Below are positions 40,696 through 51,363 of a stretch of 64,000 nt of DNA, piece by piece. Position 1 is the stretch's first letter. Each line of letters starts with the position of its first letter. The stretch lies in assembly GCA_016800925.1 (NCBI GenBank), contig JABCPU010000082.1, positions 1-64,000 on the forward strand, read 5' to 3'. Made by a program: the position numbers and the translations under genes. The stretch comes from Suillus spraguei. Its lineage: Eukaryota > Basidiomycota > Agaricomycetes > Boletales > Suillaceae. The notes under the pieces are model-generated. The model saw nothing but the letters and a program-made list of their open reading frames with translations. It had not been told where the DNA came from and did no database searches.

Positions 40696-42788
40696 CTAGG
40701 AAGTTGCTTCAGGAACGCCTTGGATATAGCCTTCCTGCTCCTCATTCGAAATATCTTCAAGCGATCTTTGCTTTGTTTCGGGAATAAGAAGTGTGGAGAA
40801 AATACCAGTCAACATAAACAGAGCTAAAATCTCCATGCTAAAACTCCAATTTAGATCCTGTACATAGATTAAAATCCGTGCTCACATATGATTAATGAAT
40901 TTGTTCGTGCCACCAATGTTAACTAGTTGAGCAAAGCCAACCTGGGATATGACAGCTCCAAGCTTGCCGGATGCAGCAGAGATACCATGTGCAGTTGAAC
41001 GATAACGAGTGGGGAAAGCCTCTCCCGGAATGACGAAAGTAGTCGTGTTAGGACCGAAGTTTTGAAAGAAGTTGGCGAGGCAGTACAGAAAGACAAAGAC
41101 TCTCTTGTTCGTTGTGTCGGTATTCTCCAACTTATCGAAAGCGAAACCTACCGAGAAATTGTCAGTCTCTTGTATTAGAATTCATTGAGGTAGAGTGCAC
41201 GAACCCATGATGACGAAAAGGATGGTGAGTACGGTGAACCCCATCAATTGAATGGGCTTGCGGCCCCAGGAGTCGATAAAAAGGAAAGATACCCAATATC
41301 CTGGAATCAAGCCTGCGATGGAGAGGATGAGATTGCCAACGCAAATGTTGTTGAACAAGTTCTGGTAAACATAGAGTGAGGAGTTTTTGTTACTGGTGAG
41401 GCCCCCAAAGTTGATTGCCGTCAAAATGCTTGAGTTGTTGAGACCAAGACCGTAGAAAGCAATCTAAACACAAAAACAGCTTAACTTGGAACCTCAGAGT
41501 TAGGTTGGAACTTACATCGAGAGCAAACCAGGAGTAGGCAGTGCCGATCAGGACTTTCATGTTCTTCCACTGACCGAAGTATGCTCGGAAGTCTGCGCGG
41601 GTTGCCTTTGGGGCTGTGACACGCTGAACCGGGGCATCTTCGCCGTGGACAGACTTGCCGGTTGCCAACACGTTTTCAATATCTATTGTGGCCAACGCGA
41701 TATTGCGCTCGATATCCATGGTGAAGCGAGGAGTCTCTGGGATGGTGAGACGAAAGTAGAGTGCAATTACACCAGGGACGCATCCAAGACCAATCAAGAG
41801 ACGCCAGGTATGATCGATAGGGTCAACGCAAGGGAAAGGAGCTTTGAGGATAGCATCCTTATATGCTCTGACGACGATCATACCGACGATGGCAGCAGCT
41901 ACATTGGGGAGTAATTAACGAAATGATTTTGAGAGGTAATATCAACGAACCTAATTGACCCCATCCTTGTGCAGCAAACACAGCAGTCATGAGACGACCA
42001 CGAGAACGTGTAGCAGCGAATTCCGAGGAAATGATGGCACTTAATGGGTAGTCACCACCGATACCAATACCCATCTATTGATGAATGGTAATGAGCAAAG
42101 TTTGGAGACTTGGATGGTTGTGCTTACAATGAAACGCCAGACAATGATGACGCCAAGAACGTTGACTGCTGAAGACTGACCAGCGAGAGCCTGACCGAAT
42201 GTGGCGATGATCATGATCATTAGCTCAATGCCATCTATGGGAGCGCGGGTTAGTTCTTGGGGCGGTTGGTTCGGATATGAAAATGAACTTACACATGCGC
42301 TTCCTGCCGAGAATATCAGCGAGCCACCCAAAAAGTAATTGGCCAACCAAGTTGCCGACGGGAGTTGCTACTTTGACACCCAAAGACTGGTTGGTACTGA
42401 GCTGGTTTTCTAGTAGTAATAAAAAGTGAGATGAAGGATAAAGAAGTATTGGGATGGTTACTTGTGTGACCGTAGACATAGCCTAACATTGTGGAGGCGA
42501 TGTTGATGGCAAAAATGTCGTAGCTGAGGGGAGATGAGTGAAAGTGACTGTAGCAGGATATAAAAACATACGCATCGGTGAAGAAACCTACACCAGCGAC
42601 TAGGCAAACCTTGACATGGAACCAACTATAGGGACTGTTAAAATTAAAATATGATGTTGTGGGGAAACTTACGAGAAGGGGGCGTTATCAATTTCTGCTA
42701 GAGCTGCACGACGACGCTCATCAAGGATGGCGACGGAATGCTGTGATTTTTCCTGGTATGATGCATCGTGACTGGACTGTTGCTCCAT
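40696..42788 (-). CDS. PHO84: High-affinity phosphate:H+ symporter, PHO84 type
   Basis: The gene has about nine exons and encodes a 12-segment major facilitator of roughly 550 residues. Exon 1 (42788-42673) is the cytoplasmic N-tail. The following small exons read WFHVKVCLVAGVGFFTDA and YDIFAINIASTMLGYVYGHT, then NLVGQLLFGWLADILGRKRM, the MFS signature between TM2 and TM3. GIGIGGDYPLSA is the phosphate-porter family signature. The long central loop (about 41600-41760) separates the halves. FLFIDSWGRKPIQLMG is the second-half MFS motif, and FGPNTTTFVIPGEAFPTRYR lies in the C-terminal half. The protein ends PEATS at 40696. PHO84 proteins import phosphate at the plasma membrane and are usually induced by phosphate starvation; no PHO4 site was searched reliably here. 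Confidence 0.93.
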
Positions 42789-43619
42789 GGCGAGTTAGAA
42801 AAAGATGATGGTATAAGGATTGGGAGCGTGAAGGGGACAAGTACGTACTCACCTAGATATATACCTAGCTGGACCTGATGCATACTGATATTGAAGGTTC
42901 CTTGCACGTGCAATCGAAAGTACAGCATTGATGACTAAAATTTCCTTTTGTTGCTCTGTTCTGCACGTTCAAACTGCGATCATTCGAACGTTTTTAGGTA
43001 CGTGCTGTATAAAGTATTTCGAATTCAAAATTTGGTCATAGTCTAGCACAGCTGGCACGCGCCTTGTTCACAGCTCCGGAGTTGCAGCGCTGTGCATAAC
43101 GTACATTGATATCATGTCGAGCACTTGCCAGGCCTTTATATAGCTTTGTTTACCGTGATACAAAGTACAACTGCCACAAACACTGCCGCAGTCTCCGTCA
43201 ACGGCCCGGGTACTTGTACACAAGGTAGAATGAAGACTGTTTACCCCGGTAATATCTGAACGTTCCTTCATGAACTCCCTCGCTGAGCGAGTTCCGCGCG
43301 AGACACGTATGCGGTTTCACTACCCACACTAGAGAGTTCCATGCGGATTTATAGTTTTGCAATCAGAAGGGATCACCCCAGTGTATGGATTCGTGATTGT
43401 GACCTTCCTGTAAGTCTAATAATGATCAGCTATCTCTCCACCTTGCCTCCACCAACCAGCCAGTGAAAGATCTACCTCAAAGTCGAAGCTCAAATTTAGA
43501 CCGTGGCTGTGTTGTTTAATACTTCCGAACACTTGACTCCAAGCAGTACTACCACTGTCCAGGGTCAAAGCACGTTGGCCCACCAATCTGTCAATTGGAC
43601 CACGTCGTTGCAGCCAGAG
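42789..43619. other. Intergenic, divergent promoters
   Basis: The stretch separates the symporter start (42788, minus) from the LYR-motif gene start (43620, plus). It should contain both promoters. No gene with family similarity is seen; the minus frame at 43416-43673 is the shadow of the LYR exon 1 region. Confidence 0.5.
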
Positions 43620-44053
43620 ATGGCTTCCAAGGCAACTCGACTCAGATCCCTCGCGCTTTATAAAGAACTCCACCGACTAGGCAGAGATTATGAACCCTCG
43701 TATGCCTCAATTTCACATCTACCTAATGTGCTCAACCCAATTCACATTTATATTTTAGATATGACTTCCATGGGAAGCTTAGACGCTTGTTTGAAAGTGC
43801 GCTGGCTCTGTATGATAATCCTATCCCTTATCAATCACTTTCATTTCGACAGAGCACCGGAACCTCACCGATGATGAGGAAATAGAGAAAGCGCTTAGAT
43901 TTGGAGAATATATCAAGAACGGCGAGTTACATGCCCTTTATAACTCCTTGCTTCAACTCATCAAACGTGCTAGAAACCCTTGCCTTGTATTCGCTCCGCA
44001 AGTATCGACACCTCAAGCGGATGTACCCTTCAAATCATACGTCCGATCCTTGA
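43620..44053 (+). CDS. LYR-motif mitochondrial protein (LYRM5/ETFRF1-like)
   Basis: Four exons (43620-43699, 43759-43796, 43853-43921, 43974-44053) encode 88 residues, the usual size of small LYR proteins. Exon 1 reads TRLRSLALYKELHRLGRDYE, with the LYR-type motif as LYKE; exon 2 gives YDFHGKLRRLFE. Exons 3 and 4 give NLTDDEEIEKALRFGEYIKN and ALYSLRKYRHLKRMYP, closely matching the ETF regulatory factor branch. LYR proteins bind the acyl carrier protein in the mitochondrial matrix and help assembly or regulation of complexes; LYRM5 acts on electron-transfer flavoprotein. The third intron keeps frame only with a GC donor (GCGAGT at 43922). Confidence 0.88.
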
Positions 44054-44777
44054 CACATTGTTATCGCTACTCTTGGCGTCGGCCGAATTCACTCTCTTTC
44101 ATGACAACGAATGTTGCGAGAGCTGTCCGGAAGAATAGTCACGCCATGTGAGGCGCGTGCGTATGAAAAAGTTCAGAAACCGCCGCACGTTGCTGCATTG
44201 ATTCATCATTGTCTGGTATCTTATCCCTCGAGCAGCTTGAATCTCCATGCAAACTTGACTTATCCACTCTTGTCGAGGGAAGATCGCAAATACCTTGATA
44301 GTGTGTACTACGTAGTGCAGACCCTGGCTTGAGGGTTGAAATTGCCGAAGAACGTTCATCGATTCAATTTGTTCAGAAATTGCGCAAGAAACATTTCCAG
44401 CAACAAAAGAAATCGTAATCCAACGTTCAAGGTGTAGTCTATCACCTCTCGGTAAAAATTCCCTGTATCTTTGAGACTTTTTAGTTTCTTCCTTTCTTGG
44501 GAAAGCTAGACAAAGTGTCATAAAATTCAGTATCAGTATTGGCCCTGGCTCTTAGCGAATTTGACGATTCCGGCATTGCGTGTTGTTCCAACATCTCCAC
44601 CCGTTGCAGGATCAAAGCTTGAAGTGAGGCGGGCATGTATGTGAGGTCTGTTTGCGGTTTACCAATCCCACCTTCATATATATTTACGTAACAACCCTGT
44701 AGTTATGACAACGCCATGTTGTATGTAAGCACCAAGTGGAGGAACAACTCTTCCAACTTACCTAGTGGTTTTGGACA
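44054..44777. other. Intergenic; possible small minus-strand exon at 44533-44640
   Basis: On the minus strand, from an AG acceptor near 44640, a frame reads HIHARLTSSFDPATGGDVG then TRNAGIVKFAKSQGQY and stops with TGA at 44533. It is compact and protein-like, and could be the last exon of a small gene whose first exon lies towards 44700. I do not recognise the family and could not join an upstream exon. The longer minus frame at 44099-44521 looks like a shadow. Confidence 0.3.
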
Positions 44778-45604
44778 ATGGTCCCACCAGTGCAGATATC
44801 GAACTCCGGTTCGAGATCCGTGTCTACAGGCGTTACACTCCAGGTCAACATTTGCTATCCAAGACCGGAGCTGAATTCCAAGAAACTGGCAATCCTCTTG
44901 CATCCCTGGTCGTGGCTTGGGGGCAACATGCATGAACCGTCAGTGTCAGGCCAGTGGACAAGTTCTTGCATATACTAATGATGGTGAGTCCAAAGGATTC
45001 TGAAGTTGCTCACTAGATTGTTGCAAGACAAGAACTACTATGTGATACGGTACAATTCGCGAGGCGTCGGCAAGTCTAGTGGATGGCCTTCCTTCACAGG
45101 CAAAGCAGAAGGCGAGGATCTCAACGCTCTTGTGCAAGAGTTCTTGGCAGAGAAGCCTGAAATTGATTCTTTGACGGTTATCGTGAGCATAACATCCTGC
45201 TAAATATCAGTGCACGCCTTGATTCAAGTCTGCAGGGATATTCTCATGGCTCTTTGATAGCCTCGCTTCATACCGTTTTGAACCCCAAAGTGAAAACATC
45301 ACACATACTACTATCCTACCCCCTTAGCCCGAGAGGATTACTGACCATGTTCCAAACTGGCACGTACAGTTTGGCATTACGTGATATCTTGTGCAACCCT
45401 GAAGCCAGACTGCTTCTCATATACGGAGACAGGGATGAGTTCACGAGCAAGTCCAAATATGATGAGTGGGTTGATACACTCAGGCAAACTGATGGCTTGA
45501 AGGCTCAGTTTGATGTTGTTCCGGTGGTGGATGCAAATCACTTTTGGCAAAGTAACGGCGCTAGAAGTGCGTTACAGCAGGCTGTTGACGGTTGGATATC
45601 GTGA
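44778..45604 (+). CDS. Alpha/beta hydrolase, about 238 residues
   Basis: Three exons (44778-44938, 44996-45182, 45236-45604) join in phase. The product has the hydrolase order: LAILLHPWSWLGG (strand 3 and oxyanion region), YYVIRYNSRGVGKSSGW (strand 4 with the RGxGxS turn), the nucleophile elbow G-Y-S-H-G at the exon 2/3 border, LLLIYGDRDEFTS with the likely acid Asp, and DANHFW with the catalytic His. The first exon starts VPPVQISNSGSRSVSTG. The family is close to small bacterial-like KANL3/Tex30 hydrolases; the substrate is unknown. A further upstream exon is possible, since the ATG at 44778 is the first in frame but the 5' flank holds other splice-like sites. Confidence 0.8.
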
Positions 45605-45881
45605 TAGACTAGCCTCTATATCTTTTGTCTGTACCATTGCTGCGTAATATACCAGTGTCTTGTCGTCCTCGTTTCGGACCCGCTTTTTGCCTAGCAATAT
45701 ATTTGGTGCTGCCAAAATCGGATTCAATCACTCATCACTGAAAACAACCATCACAACCTGTGTTCCCTCATTACTTTTCCCAACGTATCTGCCAGTCAGG
45801 TCTTTCGAGGATACCCTCACTCTGTAAATTTCTTTCTTTTCTTCGTTCTGTTAGTCTAACCCTCAGATATCAGGGCGCACC

Positions 45882-47419
45882 ATGTGAGTTGTTCGTGTTA
45901 AGTTCTTACCTACAACTCTCTGACTGATGATGTCGTGCAGGCCTCTGCCAGACGAGAGACCTCGTCAGAGCGTTGCAAATCTCATTGGACGCTTCGAGCA
46001 GCAGAACAAACGCCAGTCGTCCTCTGTTGCGTCTGTGATCCCGCGCAGCTCCAGTGTTTCATCACAAATTGCCGGTGATTCCGTGAAAGAAGATACAAAG
46101 GAGAAGAGGGAATGGCCACCTAAACATGTGGCATCCACGAGTGCGGATACAACCGCGCTCACACCGTCTTCTTCTTCCGCAGCCCAGAACACATCGCCAC
46201 CCATAAGCCCTCAGCCCATCACAGAGAAGTTGGCAGAGACCACCATGACTGCACTCGCGCCATCAGAACCCGCAAAGCCTCCCACAGTGAAGAAGCAGGT
46301 CTCTGGGAAAGCTACACCCACTTCTGGGTCTCGGACGAACCCAACTTCACCTACAAAACCACGTCCTTCTACCACAACAGTCAAATCACCAGTGAAGTCT
46401 CCACCTAAATCTTCACTCTCTTCTTCTATCTCTCAACCTATCAAGCCACAACACACAGGACAATCGGTTGCTTCTAATACTTCCAATGTCCGCAGTACCC
46501 CAAAATCAGTCCCCCGATCAACACCCGTCACTCCTTCTCGACCGAAAACACCCGCCGTGCATACAACGAATGCATCTCGTCCAAAGACACCTTCCTCAGG
46601 TTTGTTTGCACCTACAGCAGCATCTCTTGCACGCTCTCGTAATGTCCCTCTACCCGCTCCTCCGCCAGTAAAGAAGGCGACACTCAGTAGCAGCGCGGCT
46701 GAACGATTGAGCAAGCCTACTGCTGCATCTATGTCGAAAGCGCGCACTCCTCCTCATACGGCTAGCCCTATCCGTACCGCTAAATCGACGTCTCCAGGTC
46801 TCACTCCCCGCGGACCGTCGAAACTTAGGGTAGGATTGGCACCTGCAAGGATGAAGGAAGCAAAGGCGCAGGAGGATGCCACCAAGGTTGCTACCAACGA
46901 TGTTGACCATGAACTCGATCGTCTAGAAGGTGGATATTCTGAGAATGGGCATGAACCAGAGGAAACCGTGGTTTCAGAAGGAACCACCGATTTGCATGAT
47001 GAAGTTCGTGATCACGTGGATGAAGTACCTGCCGTAGTGGCCAAGGGGTTGTAGAGGAAGTTGTGGAGAGTATCGTGGAAGTCTTTCCAGATCCCGAGGC
47101 AACACACGCTGAGGTTCATGTTGACGAAATCGCGGTGGACGACGTTCCCCAAGTTTCTGAGCCTGAAGTGCACCCCGAAGCTCTGGTCGAAAACCCGCTG
47201 TCCCATGGAGATGTCAATTCTAATGGTTCGGTTGAGTCCCAAGAGCTCGCACCTGCCACAGAGGAAACCGTGCATAGCACAGTTTCTGGGATTCCTGCAG
47301 TTGAGGACGACATCGAGGACATGGTGGTCATGCTAGAGTGTGTTACTTTATCGAAGCACCGACCCCAAAGCATCGTCAGCATCCCGGATGATCACGGAGA
47401 AATTCCTGACGAGGATTAG
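45882..47419 (+). CDS. Ser/Pro/Thr-rich disordered protein, with a frameshift
   Basis: The start codon is split by an intron: AT at 45882-45883, GTGAGT donor at 45884, acceptor at 45940, then G-CCT-CTG. The N-terminus MPLPDERPRQSVANLIGRFE has a short conserved-looking helix; the rest is low complexity (blocks such as SKPTAASMSKARTPPHT, PKTPAVHTTNASRPKTP) and then acidic (ELDRLEGGYSENGHEPEE). The frame stops at 47054, but the next frame continues for about 120 codons with the same acidic style (VVEEVVESIVEVFPDPEA to GEIPDED at 47419). One base missing in the GGGG run at 47045-47048 explains the break. The many S/TP sites suggest regulation by proline-directed kinases. Function unknown; perhaps cytoskeletal. 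Confidence 0.7.
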
Positions 47420-48016
47420 TCACAATGACCTAGGTCCGCCAGGAGCATTGTAAATGAGTCTGTCGTCTATCGTGTGCATACGGTTAGTGGTAAGTGATCA
47501 CATTTTTTACGGAGGCTTTGGTGCTGAAACGACATCTCTCAGAGGTCTTTCCCAATACGTTCATTTAGTGGTTCTGCATTGCCGATTCTGACCTTTCTTC
47601 CTTGTTATTTTGCTCTGACACTTTGCTTTGCTACCTTTTGTTGACTTTTGCCCTGAATTTTCCACTGCACTACCGCTGCAGTTGATCACGCGTTATTATG
47701 CATCATCACACCCATCTTGTTACTTTCGTCAAGTCTCTCCCGAGCTCATCATCCATCACATTTTGCTTCGGAATACAGCATACCCTGACTTGCCGCACAT
47801 ACAATTTTGAGAGTCGCAATGGCACATTTCGTTGAGAGCAAATTCAATACATGCATGGTCTACACTTCATGTGTGCGCACTACTTGTAGGGTATCCTTCA
47901 GGTAAACAAACGGAAAGTAAAACTACAAACGCAAGCAGACGACTGTACAAGGGCATATGTGAGATTACATTACATAATAATGGAAAAGCTAAGGTGTCGG
48001 AACCATAGCGGGTAGA
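47420..48016. other. Intergenic, convergent 3' ends
   Basis: The stretch lies between the end of the Ser/Pro-rich gene and the end of the minus-strand SRA gene. The frame at 47628-47810 has no similarity. Nothing else is seen. Confidence 0.45.
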
Positions 48017-49218
48017 TTATCCAGCACGAGCTTGCCTCCTTAATTTTGCAAGTTTGCCGATGGTGAGGGTGCGCCTTATTGGTATCGGCTTCTGCCTTCC
48101 TCATCAATTCGCTAGAGACAGGAATCAGTCGCATCGACGGGCTTTCGCAGTGTTTCTCACCTTCAGCGTGAAGGTGCACATCTTAAAGCCTTTCTTTCCG
48201 TCCATCATCTTGGCCTGGTCTGCATCAGTAATGGTTCCTAATATAGCGAAATAATCAGTACCTCGTCAACAACATACAGCCCGTCGTAACGATAACTAAA
48301 CGTGGATAAGTAAAGTGGGCAAGGAACAAGCGTCTTCCCTCACCCTTGGCTTGGAGAATAAGTGTTGTCATCATTCGCTCCACGTACAACTCGCACTGGA
48401 CGCTTAGTTTCAGCGGAAACCTACTCAACATGTTTGTATCACTAGGTAGAGCTGCCACAAATGAGATTACTTACGAACAAGGCTCTATTGGATGTAGCAT
48501 CGGGGGACTGGTCGCTTATTTGTTTCTATAATGCAAGGGTCACAAGGTTGATAGGACAAGGACTTGATATTGCTTACTCCATCATCATCTTGCCCACCTG
48601 AATAAGGGTTAACACGGTGAAACACGAGAACTATAACGCGATGACTAACCCGAGCCAACATATGTACTGAAAGAAATCGAAGTCGCATAAGTATATGGAA
48701 TGGTCAAGTAGCAAACGGACACACATAGTATTTCCCCTGTCGACATTATCCTCATACCCTTTGGACAAACATATAGAAAATGCGCCGAGCTCTTGATCCC
48801 CGTGTATTCCAGCTTGGCGTTGTACATGTACGCCTGCTTCGGCTAGCGCAACTCTACGAGTATTGAAAGGGCAGGGTATGAATTCATTGTAGTATAACAA
48901 TCATACTTTATGCACTCACTTTGAATTGAAAATCGTACCAACCGGCACGCCGCTAATATGTCCAAACGTTCGCCCCTCGCTGTATCAAACAAGATATTTG
49001 CATAATGTTTCACAAACAAGCTGATTTCGAGCTTACCGTGATGTCATCTGGTGGTTCAACGTAGTTGATCAACTGAGTGTTTCATGACTCATCAACATTT
49101 AAGCTTTAAGTCTTACCGTGGGAACGAGCAAAGTAATGTCTAACTTGGTACGAGTGTAAGTATAGAAAGTTACAGTCCTCAAACTGGGTGAATTCTGATA
49201 CTGCTCGAGACGATACAT
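48017..49218 (-). CDS. SRA/YDG-domain protein (modified-cytosine reader)
   Basis: A chain of about ten small exons encodes an SRA domain protein. From the ATG at 49218 it starts MYRLEQYQNSPSLRTVTFYT. The domain begins with GRTFGHISGVPVGTIFNS, then RVALAEAGVHVQRQAGIHGD, GAFSICLSKGYEDNVDRGN (the conserved SGGYEDDxD loop), TYVGSGGQDDDG, KRPVRVVRGANDD, the hallmark YRYDGLYVVDE, and ADQAKMMDGKKGFKMC. It ends KPIPIRRTLTIGKLAKLRRQ then ARAG at 48017. SRA domains flip and bind 5-methyl- or hydroxymethyl-cytosine in DNA, as in UHRF1 and plant SUVH proteins. Here no RING, PHD or SET partner domain is seen, so it is a stand-alone reader. Exon borders were read by eye; one acceptor near 48235 is uncertain. 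Confidence 0.85.
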
Positions 49219-49741
49219 GCCATGTTAAATACTAAACGAGACTTAAAGGGAATATACAAGAAACGAGTTGAATGGACAAACAAGACAAAGGCTGAAACAA
49301 TGAACATGACAAAAAGATTATACATAAAGTGGTCATTCCTTCGTACGGTTGTGATCTCCGGAACAACCACGAACGTGGCGTCGACATCATTGCATCAGAG
49401 AACCTGTGAGTCTTTCCGGGGTGCTTCACATTGACAATGTCTATGGCCCACCGGTCCTATGGCAGCGATGCGGTCGCAACGCTTTGCATGACATCTGAAG
49501 TCTCTAGGGGGACAATGAGAAAATGAGATATCATTGTCTTGCAGCTGGGAACAGGCCACATTGCAAGGGAGAGTCGTGAAGCGAATCTGCGTCAGCATTG
49601 CATTTTTCCAACGTCTGTTAGACTGTAGCAGACAGCCTATCAACTCTGGGCACGTGTGTTCAAGTCAGAATGCACTCGGAAACTGTCTTTATTGGGTTCT
49701 GGAAGTAACATGTCGTGAAGTAAAACCATACAGCGCAGAAA
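49219..49741. other. Intergenic between SRA and macro-domain genes
   Basis: It should contain the promoter of the SRA gene and the 3' end of the macro-domain gene, both on the minus strand. No gene is supported. Confidence 0.45.
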
Positions 49742-51021
49742 TTAATTATCTACAGAACCTTTCGCGCTCAACAAAGGTTCGACGCTTTCCGTAACATCTT
49801 CTGACCCGAGGGGGAAGTAGTATGGAATGAATTTTCTGATTGCAATCTCATGAATGAATGCTCGTGCAAGTGTAGTATTACCACGTACTCGTATACCTTC
49901 CGATCGCCGTCTCTGGTGGTAAAAATGACAAATACTACGTGGTCCAACTGAAAACTTACAGTCATGGTCATTCCAGTGTCACGACAGAGCTCCCGGTTAC
50001 CTGGTTATTTCCTTCCAAGAAAATGCGTGTCTCCTTGAGCGCAACGTGAGTCGCCTCGTCGACGGGGTATCCATAGATACCAGTTGAAATCAAAGGGAAG
50101 GCCTGCGCGTCGATTAAAGTGGTATGACGACATTGCTTGCCATAATGTCGTTGATGACTCACGATGCTCTTGCAGTTGTTGTCTACCGCTAACTGAAGAC
50201 TTATTCTATAGCAGGACGTAAGTTGGCTAGCCATTGTCTGCGTGTCTGAAGAAACACTCCATCTCGGTCCTACAGCATGAATAACGTGTTTCCTGGGCGT
50301 AGAATATTGGAATGAGGACAGAACGAGCGCCAAAAACGGTGCACTTACGAAGGGAGCTGAAAGCCTGGAGTAATCTTAGCATCTCCAGTTGTACAAGGGT
50401 GCCGCCCAGGATACAATTCCCTGCCTTTATCAAGTGAATGAGATAAGGTGACATTGCGACTAGCGCTGTGAAGGGGAACAGATCATACACGCTTTGGCGA
50501 GTGCTGGACCCGCAGCCATATGGATCGCCCCATCCACTAAACCTTGTGAGTTTCATATGACGGACGCACTTGAGAGCTTGACAGACCTCCGCCGCCGCCT
50601 ATGGTTGGTTCATATGCGTCAATAGATAAGCGCTGATTCATTATACACTATGGACCACGACGTGACTCACCCTGCAATGTTGAATTGGCAGCGTTGACGA
50701 TTGCATCCACCTCGATTTCAGTAATGTCACCTTGACTTATACGAAAGTTAGAAGAGATGAATTCAGGAGTGCACAGTGACCACTGGCTAACTAGAGATGC
50801 ACACGACTCAGAAGCGATTGTTTGGGTGGATAAATGGGCGTTTCGACATCTTGGATGATAGCATTCGCGAATAGTTCGCCCACAGTACGAATACTTTGCG
50901 GCTGAATTCGACTGGGCATTAGTTCAGAGTAAGTGGAAGTTTGAGTGGTCGTGGGAGAAGTCGAGCTACTATCATATACAAGCACGGTTCGCTCGATCAA
51001 CCAGAGAAGCGCTTTCCTCAT
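49742..51021 (-). CDS. Macro-domain protein (ADP-ribose hydrolase-like)
   Basis: Several exons from the ATG at 51021 (MRKALLWLIERTVLVYDSSS) encode a leader of about 75 residues and then a macro domain: GDITEIEVDAIVNAANSTLQ (ADP-ribose pocket, IVNAAN), VDGAIHMAAGPALAKAC, CTTGDAKITPGFQLPS, KHVIHAVGPRWS, AFPLISTGIYGYPVDEA and LDHVVFVIFTTRDGDRKVYE. It ends FIPYYFPLGSEDVTES and SAKGSVDN at 49742. The GDA, VNAAN and STGIYGYP motifs match MACROD-type enzymes, which remove ADP-ribose from acidic residues or deacetylate O-acetyl-ADP-ribose. The leader (SRIQPQSIRTVGELFANAII) is not part of the fold. The tail after the domain is short and has no motif. Confidence 0.85.
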
Positions 51022-51363
51022 GGTTTCTTCTTCGAGTCGAGTACGAAAGAATGGAGCTAGAACCTATAATGGGTGTTGAACAGATGTAAACTTATTGTAT
51101 ACGAAGGTAGATACACTAGCTAGAACGCTGCTAGCAATGATACTGCATACATGTCACAATGCATCAAGGAAATGCGAATGTGTGCGTAAATTGACTAATG
51201 CGAAAGACTCCAGGAAATATAAATGACACAAATGCTTCAGTTAGAAAATACAACATTAAGTGCACATTGGGCACCTGAAAGTCGAATAAAAATGAGATGC
51301 AATCCAGGTGGTGTGGAACTAAGTACGGACCGTTAATATTAAGATAATATGGACAGTCATATG

